The notes beneath the pieces are model-generated. The model searched no databases and was not told the origin of the DNA. It worked only from the letters and a program-made list of their open reading frames with translations. From assembly GCA_964511575.1 (NCBI GenBank), contig CAZEFM010000104.1:1-13365 (forward strand): DNA of 13,365 bases. Direction: 5' to 3'. Positions 7,798-13,365 of this stretch are shown piece by piece (position 1 is the first letter of the stretch; each line of letters opens with the position of its first letter). A program made the position numbers and the translations under genes. The stretch comes from CALKHT01 sp964511575 (GTDB lineage Bacteria; Planctomycetota; Phycisphaerae; Phycisphaerales; Phycisphaeraceae).

Positions 7798-7992
7798 TCA
7801 TCCTTTATCAAGACGCATGACATTCAGCGGAACCCACGCCCCACCTGTCTCAGGACTTCTTTTTCGGTCGACCCTGTCCGCATTCTTCACCATGTAACTC
7901 AAGCGGACATTCCGAACCGCCGATACAAGCGACTGCGCCACGTTGATCGTGTTATCCGGAACCAACTTTGGGTTCCGCTCCGCACTCATCAC
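7798..7992 (-). CDS. Doubtful small ORF upstream of the 67-residue gene
   Basis: This is a 63- or 64-residue frame (GTG at 7992 or ATG at 7989) whose TGA overlaps the ATG at 7801 of the next small frame as ATGA and contains that gene's ribosome binding site. The product is mixed and basic (contains NVAQSLVSAVRNVRLSYMV and a C-terminal WVPLNVMRLDKG). It has no ribosome binding site of its own and no recognised motif. The overlap pattern favours a real coupled gene; the lack of a start signal and moderate codon bias argue against. It may be an untranslated leader instead. Confidence 0.3.
   Translation of the reverse strand: MMSAERNPKLVPDNTINVAQSLVSAVRNVRLSYMVKNADRVDRKRSPETGGAWVPLNVMRLDKG
7957..7977. 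repeat. Short inverted repeat in the doubtful small ORF
   Basis: CGGAACC (7957-7963) and GGTTCCG (7971-7977) form a perfect 7-bp stem with a 7-base loop, near the 5' end of the minus-strand ORF at 7798-7992. It could be an operator-like or RNA structure or chance; no T-tract follows. Confidence 0.3.
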
Positions 7993-8052
7993 CGCCGCTG
8001 CCGCATCGCACCCACATCCGCTTCACCCACCACTCCCTTCCGATGCGCGCAT

Positions 8053-8086
8053 AAAAAAAACCGGCCACCTTTCGGTGACCGGTTTT
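8053..8086 (-). terminator. Strong intrinsic terminator of the prepilin-like gene
   Basis: Read on the minus strand, AAAACCGG, a U, and CACC pair with GGTG, a G, and CCGGTTTT: a 13-bp stem including one G-U wobble, closed by a GAAA tetraloop and running into a run of eight T. It begins 26 bases after the stop of the gene at 8112-8969. This is the clearest terminator in the window and implies that the prepilin-like gene is its own transcription unit, insulated from the small genes and murE beyond. Confidence 0.92.
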
Positions 8087-8111
8087 GAGTTGTCCATTCA
8101 CTTCGTTCGGA

Positions 8112-8969
8112 TTACGGATCGAAGTGGATCAGCTTGGCATCGGCTTCGGTGCTGCCGGCCGAGGAGCCCTTGGTCACCGTGTTGCCGTTCTGACCGATGA
8201 AGGTCACCGTGTCGTCGCCGGTGTTGCCCTGGAAGATGTTGTCTTCCTCAGCCTGCATGCCCTTGCCGTACTGCGTCTGGGCCATGATCGGGCTGACTTC
8301 CAGGTTCACGTGGTTGTCGTTCCAACCCACGCTGCCCTGCCAGTCGCCGGGGTTCACCGTCCAGATGCTCTTGGCACCGTTGGCGTCGTTGATCTTGCCC
8401 TGAGCGTCCGTGTCACCGGTGGTGTTGCGGTCGCTCATGATCGGCGCCAGGCTGTTGCTGGTGTCGCGCCACTCATCGTGACGGGGGTACTTCTCGAGCC
8501 GACCTTCACCGTCGGCAGCGACCAGTCGCAGCATGGCGTAGGAGTACTGCGGGGCCGGGGTGCCGTCGGTGCCCACCACCGCCGCGGTGCCGGGGATCCA
8601 CGCCGTCTTCGTCTCACCCGGGCTGATGATGTATTCCGGGTTGAAGTAGTCCTTGCGGAGCAGCAGTTCGAACCGGGCCGAGGGGCTGGCGCCGGTGCGG
8701 CCGTTATGCGTGGGGATGCCCGCCTGGGTGAAGTCCTGGGCGGTCGTCAGCAAACGGCCGTTGCTCTTGACACCGGGGAAATACGTCCGGTTGCCTTGAG
8801 CAAAGATGACGATGTTCTGATGGATGCCGCGGATACGGCTGGAGTTTTCCATCTGACGGGCGCTGCGGCGCGCGGCGCTGAGGGCCGGCAGCAGCAGGCC
8901 GATGAGCAGGGCGATGATCGAAATCACCACCAGCAGCTCGATCAGGGTGAAGCCTCGTGAACTTTTCAT
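8112..8969 (-). CDS. Prepilin-like protein with type II secretion/type IV pilin N-terminal methylation domain
   Basis: This 285-residue protein should be cut by prepilin peptidase and assembled in, or held at, the cytoplasmic membrane. The leader MKSSRG is followed by FTLIE, so cleavage is expected after Gly6 with Glu11 at the +5 position, then a hydrophobic helix to about residue 30 (LLVVISIIALLIGLLLPALSAAR). The rest is an extracytoplasmic globular part with few Cys, rich in Asn, Gly and Thr; GSVGWNDNHVNLE (212-224) resembles the DG/NDxH element near the C-terminus of the many planctomycete pseudopilin-like proteins. ATG at 8969 has AGGAG seven bases upstream; the frame extends to 9026 but would spoil the short leader. 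No pilus assembly genes are nearby, so it is likely one of many dispersed paralogues. Its strong terminator and own promoter region suggest good expression. Confidence 0.88.
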   Translation of the reverse strand: MKSSRGFTLIELLVVISIIALLIGLLLPALSAARRSARQMENSSRIRGIHQNIVIFAQGNRTYFPGVKSNGRLLTTAQDFTQAGIPTHNGRTGASPSARFELLLRKDYFNPEYIISPGETKTAWIPGTAAVVGTDGTPAPQYSYAMLRLVAADGEGRLEKYPRHDEWRDTSNSLAPIMSDRNTTGDTDAQGKINDANGAKSIWTVNPGDWQGSVGWNDNHVNLEVSPIMAQTQYGKGMQAEEDNIFQGNTGDDTVTFIGQNGNTVTKGSSAGSTEADAKLIHFDP

Positions 8970-9481
8970 GCGAACGCTCCTGAAAAAGGGATCGATAAAG
9001 CCAAAACAAAGACACAGCCCCGCCAAAGCGAGTCAGCTCAGGCGCGCCCAGACACGGACGCCAACAAGACGGTATGCGATAAAGAAATCAAACCTGAGCC
9101 TGTCCCACTTAGCAAGCTGTCAGACACTCTTCCCAGAACACGCCAGCCTGAACCCAAGCGAATGCTCCGTCAGGCCAGGAAGCGAACCATGCAAAGCGGA
9201 CTGGAACGGCGAGAAAAACCCCAGAAAATGATGGCAGAACGCCCAAAGCCATTGACCAGTCAGCCGAACGAACTTTCCCAGCACAAACGATCTTAACCGA
9301 ACCGCCAAACCCGCGTCAACCCTGCTTGAACCCCCCTCCCGGCCGACACCGTAACACCCGTCGCAACGGGCGTTCCACCTGCCTTCTTCCCGAGGTTGGA
9401 GCACACCGCCACCCCACCCAACGCAACATCCGCCGTCCCCGCGAGGTACCATATTCCCGAAACCTTTTCAGGAATGATCCC
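8970..9481. other. Divergent intergenic region between prepilin-like and serine hydrolase genes
   Basis: This 512-base region separates two divergent genes and should carry promoters for both. I see no believable gene: the short frames here are Arg/Pro/Ser-rich shadows. It is less GC-rich than its surroundings between about 8990 and 9300, and shows one hairpin (9353-9374). AT-rich patches that could serve as -10 elements include TTATCG-type stretches near 9075 (minus) and TACCATATT at 9446-9454 (plus), but none comes with a good -35 and I do not call them. Confidence 0.5.
9353..9374. repeat. Short hairpin in the divergent spacer
   Basis: AAC-A-CCCGT (9353-9361) pairs with ACGGG-C-GTT (9366-9374) around a CGCA loop; the one A/C mismatch becomes a G-U pair if transcribed from the minus strand. 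It stands about 110 bases before the serine hydrolase start, with no T-tract. It may be regulatory or chance. Confidence 0.35.
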
Positions 9482-10630
9482 ATGCCCACGACGCACCTGC
9501 TCCTGCTCTTCATCGTGACCAGCATGTGCCTGACCTGTGCCTTGGCGCAGAACGCCGCCTCCGAAGCCCAGCCCCCCGCCACCGAGGCGCTGCCCACGCA
9601 GGGCATCGACGACCCGCGCTTCGCCCCCATGGATGAAGCGATGCAGGCTTACATGAACGCACGCGACATCAAGGCGGGCACCCTGGCCGTGCGACGCAAC
9701 GGCAAACTCATCTACGAAAAGGCGTACGGCTTCGGCGACCGCGAACTGACCACCACCCTCCACCCCGACGCCATGTTCCGACTCGCCAGCGTCACCAAAC
9801 CCATGACCGCCGCGGCCGTGCGATGCCTCATCGAAGACGGCAAGCTCCGGCTCGACGAAAAGGTCTTCGAAATACTCGACATCGAACCGCTGCCCGACGC
9901 CACCGTCGATGAACGGCTCGCGTCCATCACCATCGACCACCTCGTCCATCACCGCGGCGGGTGGGAGCGCAGCGCCGCGCCCGATCCGCTGTTCAACCCG
10001 TTCCGCATCGCGCAGGCAATGAACCTCGACCACTGCCCCACTCCCCACGACATCGCCCGATACATGATGGGACAGCCGCTGCAGTTCAGCCCCGGTGAAC
10101 GCCATTCCTATTCCAACTTCGGCTACATGCTGCTCGGCCTGGTCATCGAAAAACGCAGCGGCATGTCCTTTGAAGCCTACATGCAAAAACGCGTCATGAA
10201 TCCGCTGGGCATCACCGACTGCCATCTCGCCCGAACCCGCGAGGATCAGCAGCCCGAAGGCGAAGTCTGGTACGCCTACCAGGGACAGGCACGCTCCGTG
10301 CTCGACCTTGCCGACCGCAACCCCAAGCCCTGGGCCTACGGCGGGTTCTCCCTCGAAAATCAGTTCGCCAACGGCGGGCTCGTCATGCGCGCCCGCGATG
10401 TCGCACGCTTCATGGAAACCTACGGCGTGTACGGCCTGCCCTACAAAAAAGGTGAAAACTGGCTCCACTTCGGCGCGATGCCCGGCACCTACACCATGGC
10501 ACTGTGGCGCGGCGACGGCACACTCATCGTCGCACTCTTCAACCAACGCAACGGCGGCACCAACCTCAACGAATCCGACATCAAGGAAGCCCTCGATAAC
10601 GCCGCCACCCAAGTCCTCAAAAACCTCTGA
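9482..10630 (+). CDS. Exported serine hydrolase, beta-lactamase/class C and PBP-like family
   Basis: This 382-residue protein belongs to the family of class C beta-lactamases, DD-peptidases and esterases that use an acyl-serine. A signal peptide covers about residues 1-22 (hydrophobic LLLLFIV core, ending CALA before Gln23), so it acts outside the cytoplasmic membrane. The catalytic motifs are all present: SVTK at 103-106 (nucleophile Ser103, Lys106), YSN at 210-212 (Tyr210), and HFG at 329-331 in place of the KTG triad, as in many members. A Pro/Glu/Ala-rich linker follows the signal. The true substrate cannot be told from sequence: cell-wall peptide, an ester or a beta-lactam are all possible. 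ATG at 9482 is chosen for the signal peptide and an AGGA eight bases upstream. The ABC permease gene follows after 32 bases and may be cotranscribed. Confidence 0.88.
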   Translation: MPTTHLLLLFIVTSMCLTCALAQNAASEAQPPATEALPTQGIDDPRFAPMDEAMQAYMNARDIKAGTLAVRRNGKLIYEKAYGFGDRELTTTLHPDAMFRLASVTKPMTAAAVRCLIEDGKLRLDEKVFEILDIEPLPDATVDERLASITIDHLVHHRGGWERSAAPDPLFNPFRIAQAMNLDHCPTPHDIARYMMGQPLQFSPGERHSYSNFGYMLLGLVIEKRSGMSFEAYMQKRVMNPLGITDCHLARTREDQQPEGEVWYAYQGQARSVLDLADRNPKPWAYGGFSLENQFANGGLVMRARDVARFMETYGVYGLPYKKGENWLHFGAMPGTYTMALWRGDGTLIVALFNQRNGGTNLNESDIKEALDNAATQVLKNL

Positions 10631-10662
10631 ACGCAACCCCACCCAAAAATCCGCAATCCGCA

Positions 10663-12420
10663 ATGGCATCGCGCCTCAAGCCCAACATCCCCCGACTCGC
10701 CCTCTTCGGCGGGTTGCTTGCCATCATGGGCGTCTTCCTCATCTGGCCCATCGCGCTCACCGTGCGCGGCGGATTCCTCGCGCCCGACGGCTCGCTCACC
10801 TTCAACTACATCCTTTCCATCTTCCGCGACCCCATCCTCATGGCGGGGCTCGGCAACAGCCTCCTCATCGCCTTCTTCACCACCATCCTCTGCCTCGCCA
10901 TCACCCTGCCCCTGTCAGCGCTCGCCGCTCGCTACGACTTCCCCGGCAAAGCGCTGCTCAGCTCGCTGCTGCTCGTGCCGCTCATCCTTCCGCCCTTCGT
11001 CGGCGCCATCGGCTTCCGCGCACTGCTCGGACGATTCGGAGCGCTCAACAGCCTCCTCGTCGCCCTCGGACTTCAACCGGCGGACCAGCCCGGGCTCGAC
11101 TTCATGGGCGGCGAGGTGCTCGGCGGACAGCTCACCGCCATCGTCATCATGGAGGCGCTGCACCTCTACCCCATCCTCTTTCTCAACATCACCGCCGCGA
11201 TGGCGAACCTCGACCCCACCCTCGATGAAGCCGCGCAAAACCTCGGCGCTTCACGCTGGCGGCGGTTCACACGCATCACCCTGCCACTCATCCTCCCCGG
11301 CATCTTCGCCGGCGCCACCATCGTCTTCATCTGGAGCTTCACCGAACTCGGCACGCCGCTCATGTTCGACTTCTACACCGTCACCCCCGTGCAGGTGTTC
11401 TTCGGCATCCAGGAAGTCGCCGACAGCCCCCGCCCCTACGCGCTCGTCGTCGTCATGCTCGCCGTCGCCGTCGGCCTCTACCTGCTGGGCAAGCTCGCCT
11501 TCGGCCGGCGCGGCTACGCCATGCAAGCCAAAGCCTCCATCGCCGCAAGCAACGTCCGCCTCCACGGCTGGCGCGCCGCACTCGCCACCGCCACCTTCAT
11601 CAGCATCTTCGCGCTCGCCGTCCTGCCGCACCTGGGCGTCGTGCTCGCTTCGTTCAGCGTCGATGGCTCGTGGTACCGCTCCATCCTCCCCACGCAGTGG
11701 ACCACCGAGCACTACGCCGCCGCGCTCACCCACGACCTGGCCATGCTCTCCATCCGCAACAGCCTGCTCTACGCCACACTCGCCATGGTCGTCTGCGTGC
11801 TGCTCGGCCTCGCCATCGCCTACCTCAACGTGCGCGTGCAGATACGCGGCGGATGGCTGCTCGACAGCCTCGCCATGATGCCGCTCGCCGTCCCCGGACT
11901 CGTCATGGCGTTCGGCTACGTCGCCATGTCGCTCGCCTGGCCGTTCAGCGAAGGCGCACCGCTCGCAGGACTGTTCAGCGTCGTCGGATCATCCCCCAAC
12001 CCCATCGCCCTGCTCGTCGTCGCCTACGCCATCCGACGCCTGCCCTATGTCGTCCGATCCGTCTCCGCAGGCCTCGAACAGACATCAGGCCAACTCGAGG
12101 AAGCCGCGCTCAACCTCGGCGCTTCACGACTCACCGCCGTGCGACGCATCGTCATCCCGCTCATCATGGCCAACCTCATCGCCGGCGGCATCCTCGCCTT
12201 CAGCTTCGCCATGCTCGAAGTCAGCGACTCGCTCATCCTCGCCCAGAAAGAAGAACACTTCCCCATCACCAAAGCCATCTACGCCTTCTTCAACCGCCTG
12301 GGCGACGGCCCATCCATCGCCAGCGCCATGGGCGTCTGGGGCATGGCCCTGCTCTCCGTCACCCTCGTCGGCGCAGGCCTCATCCTTGGCAAACGCCTCG
12401 GCGCCATCTTCCGCGTCTGA
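10663..12420 (+). CDS. Two-domain ABC transporter permease, iron(III)/FbpB-type
   Basis: This 585-residue integral membrane protein is an internally duplicated binding-protein-dependent transport permease. Each half has about six hydrophobic helices and a cytoplasmic EAA loop that docks on the ATPase: DEAAQNLGASRWRRFTRITLP at about 188-208 and EEAALNLGASRLTAVRRIVIP at about 479-499. The duplicated layout and length fit the FbpB/AfuB/ThiP group (ferric iron, thiamine and similar substrates); iron(III) is the commonest label but the substrate is not proven. The ATG at 10663 has no ribosome binding site; the spacer holds a tandem AATCCGC. No periplasmic binding protein and no ATPase gene lies in the window, on either side, so partners must be elsewhere. 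It follows the serine hydrolase gene closely and ends before a palindrome shared with the opposing gene. Confidence 0.9.
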   Translation: MASRLKPNIPRLALFGGLLAIMGVFLIWPIALTVRGGFLAPDGSLTFNYILSIFRDPILMAGLGNSLLIAFFTTILCLAITLPLSALAARYDFPGKALLSSLLLVPLILPPFVGAIGFRALLGRFGALNSLLVALGLQPADQPGLDFMGGEVLGGQLTAIVIMEALHLYPILFLNITAAMANLDPTLDEAAQNLGASRWRRFTRITLPLILPGIFAGATIVFIWSFTELGTPLMFDFYTVTPVQVFFGIQEVADSPRPYALVVVMLAVAVGLYLLGKLAFGRRGYAMQAKASIAASNVRLHGWRAALATATFISIFALAVLPHLGVVLASFSVDGSWYRSILPTQWTTEHYAAALTHDLAMLSIRNSLLYATLAMVVCVLLGLAIAYLNVRVQIRGGWLLDSLAMMPLAVPGLVMAFGYVAMSLAWPFSEGAPLAGLFSVVGSSPNPIALLVVAYAIRRLPYVVRSVSAGLEQTSGQLEEAALNLGASRLTAVRRIVIPLIMANLIAGGILAFSFAMLEVSDSLILAQKEEHFPITKAIYAFFNRLGDGPSIASAMGVWGMALLSVTLVGAGLILGKRLGAIFRV

Positions 12421-12445
12421 CATGAATCAACCCCCCACGCACAAC

Positions 12446-12479
12446 GTAAGCCCCGGGGATAGCCATCCCCGGGCGTTAC
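12446..12479. terminator. GC-rich palindrome between convergent genes, candidate bidirectional terminator
   Basis: Two 15-base arms (12446-12460 and 12465-12479) pair in a 9-bp GC-rich stem CCCGGGGAT/ATCCCCGGG, a two-base internal mismatch and a 4-bp outer stem GTAA/TTAC, around an AGCC loop. It sits 25 bases after the permease stop and 22 bases after the stop of the opposing SUI1 gene, ideal for ending both transcripts, but no T-tract follows on either strand. It could also be a dispersed palindromic repeat. Confidence 0.55.
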
Positions 12480-12501
12480 CTCCAACCCCCACAACAAAAC
12501 C

Positions 12502-12852
12502 TCATCCCCCCGAAGCCTTCGCCCCAAACCCCATCCCCCGCAGCGCCGCCACCAATCGGTCGCGATGATCGCCCTGCAGCTCAAACCCATCCTCGCGCAA
12601 CCCGCCTCCCGCCGAGCACTGCTGCTTGAACCGCTTGAGCATCGCCGGCAGATCGTTCGCCGATGCGTCCAGCCCGCGCACCACCGTCATCCACTTCCCC
12701 CGTCGCCGCTCACGCTGCACCCGCACCGCCTGATCGCTCGGCCGAACCACCTCCCCCGACGCATTCCGCGGACAGTCGCACGCATCCATCGCCCGCCCAC
12801 AAACCGCGCACGTCACCGGCCGCTCCAACGATGTCCCATCAAACAGTCCCAT
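12502..12852 (-). CDS. SUI1/YciH-like translation factor homologue with N-terminal Cys4 motif
   Basis: This 116-residue protein belongs to the eIF1/SUI1 family, whose bacterial member in E. coli is YciH. Residues about 40-116 hold the SUI1 core: VRVQRERRRGKWMTVVRGLD, a helix (DLPAMLKRFKQQCSAGG), ELQGDHRDRL at 91-100 and the end GFGAKASGG, closely matching the YciH pattern of a basic strand, CGCGG-like turn and IQGD(K/H)RD. Ahead of it Cys15, Cys18, Cys25 and Cys27 form a CxxC-x6-CxC set suited to binding one zinc; E. coli YciH lacks this. Bacterial members are presumed to act at the ribosome, with role unsettled. The ATG at 12852 gives the MGLFDGT N-terminus I recall for planctomycete homologues; GGAGG lies directly against it, an unusually short spacing. 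Its first 14 bases overlap the end of the PEP-CTERM gene upstream. Confidence 0.85.
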   Translation of the reverse strand: MGLFDGTSLERPVTCAVCGRAMDACDCPRNASGEVVRPSDQAVRVQRERRRGKWMTVVRGLDASANDLPAMLKRFKQQCSAGGGLREDGFELQGDHRDRLVAALRGMGFGAKASGG

Positions 12853-13365
12853 CCTCCGATGGTAGCACCCCCCGCCGCCGCAGGGAAAACAACATGCCAC
12901 CCATCGCCATCATGAACATCGACGCCGTCACCGGCTCGGGAATCACATAGCCCTCGATTTTGAAGCGCGCACGCAGGTGGCCGAACTCCTCGCCACCGCC
13001 GCCCGCGAACGGCGCGACGTCGAATGCCACGCGAATCTCGTGCTCGCCCGGTGCCGCCATGCCGCGTTCATGTACCGGATTGTTGACCGTCAATGGACCA
13101 TCAAAGTCGAACGCGAAGAATTCTCCAAAAACATCCGATGGATTGCCCGACAGTTCAACCGACGCATCGATGGAGTAGTGGATCGGCAGCGCGTTGCTCA
13201 CGGTCAGAAACAGGTCCGCCCGAGCACCAGCCGAAACGAACTCCAGTGGATCCTCGACAGATTGCGTGGCAATCTCCGTGAACCCCGCCAGAAGGTCATA
13301 CTCGCCGATGATGCGGAAGCGGCGTGAACCGATCATTTCAATACGACTGTCATGCACCGCGGTCG
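12839..13365 (-). CDS. PEP-CTERM sorted protein, 5' end beyond the window
   Basis: The frame is open to the right edge (at least 174 residues), so the start and any signal peptide lie outside; a GTG at 13357 is only an internal in-frame codon without supporting start signals. The visible part is beta-rich and acidic (for example FGEFFAFDFDGPLTVNNP and GEHEIRVAFDVAPF), followed by a Gly-rich turn and then the sorting tail: VIPEP, a Met-rich hydrophobic helix (VTASMFMMAMGGMLFSL) and RRRG, with a short LPSEDGTV end. Such proteins are exported and thought to be processed by an exosortase. There is no enzymatic motif. Its last 14 bases overlap the start of the SUI1-like gene on the same strand, whose ribosome binding site therefore lies inside this gene. 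Confidence 0.85.
   Translation of the reverse strand, partial: TAVHDSRIEMIGSRRFRIIGEYDLLAGFTEIATQSVEDPLEFVSAGARADLFLTVSNALPIHYSIDASVELSGNPSDVFGEFFAFDFDGPLTVNNPVHERGMAAPGEHEIRVAFDVAPFAGGGGEEFGHLRARFKIEGYVIPEPVTASMFMMAMGGMLFSLRRRGVLPSEDGTV

Noticed and set aside
7544..7897. Plus-strand 117-residue frame
   Set aside because: His/Arg-rich product opposite the 67-residue small gene, with no ribosome binding site.
9293..10669. A 458-residue minus-strand frame
   Set aside because: It is the exact antisense shadow of the serine hydrolase, Gly/Val/Glu/His-rich without family motifs.
10308..11228. Plus-strand 306-residue frame across the hydrolase/permease junction
   Set aside because: Ser/Pro/Arg/His-rich shadow overlapping two well-supported genes in another frame.
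1..13365. Search for tRNA, rRNA, CRISPR, insertion sequences, integrases and defence genes
   Set aside because: No cloverleaf, regularly spaced repeat, terminal inverted repeat with a transposase, or known defence motif was recognised by eye.

Overview
The window looks like chromosomal DNA from a GC-rich planctomycete, most likely class Phycisphaerae. This is inferred from two proteins with PEP-CTERM sorting tails, a prepilin-type protein with the RGFTLIELLVVISIIALLIG leader common in that group, a translation-factor-like SUI1 protein with a four-cysteine N-terminus, and many genes without a clear Shine-Dalgarno site. I see no transposase, integrase, CRISPR array, tRNA or rRNA. Most of it is ordinary, dense, vertically inherited DNA.

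Layout. On the left a PEP-CTERM protein (118-858, +) converges, with one base between, on a four-gene minus-strand cluster read right to left: murE (7290-5710), murF (5651-4233), mraY (4191-2986) and a bacterial/archaeal-type glycogen debranching enzyme (2989-860) whose start overlaps the mraY stop as ATGA. MurE and MurF build UDP-MurNAc-pentapeptide and MraY loads it onto undecaprenyl phosphate, so this is part of the division/cell-wall (dcw) cluster. murD, ftsW and murG do not follow mraY; the glycogen enzyme takes their place.

Upstream of murE (7291-8111) lie a leader with inverted repeats and a -10-like hexamer, a 67-residue small protein, a doubtful 63-64-residue ORF, and a strong intrinsic terminator. 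The terminator ends a prepilin-like gene (8112-8969, -). A 512-base divergent spacer (8970-9481) separates this from a secreted serine hydrolase of the beta-lactamase/PBP family (9482-10630, +) and a two-domain iron(III)-type ABC permease (10663-12420, +) that has no binding-protein or ATPase gene beside it.

A GC-rich palindrome (12446-12479) sits between the permease and a convergent minus-strand pair: a 5'-truncated PEP-CTERM protein (12839 to the right edge) whose last 14 bases overlap the start of a SUI1/YciH-like gene (12502-12852).

I found no clear new multi-gene system. The observations most worth a second look are the mraY/debranching-enzyme coupling, the orphan permease next to a hydrolase, the Cys4 extension on the SUI1 protein, and the small ORFs and structured leader before murE.
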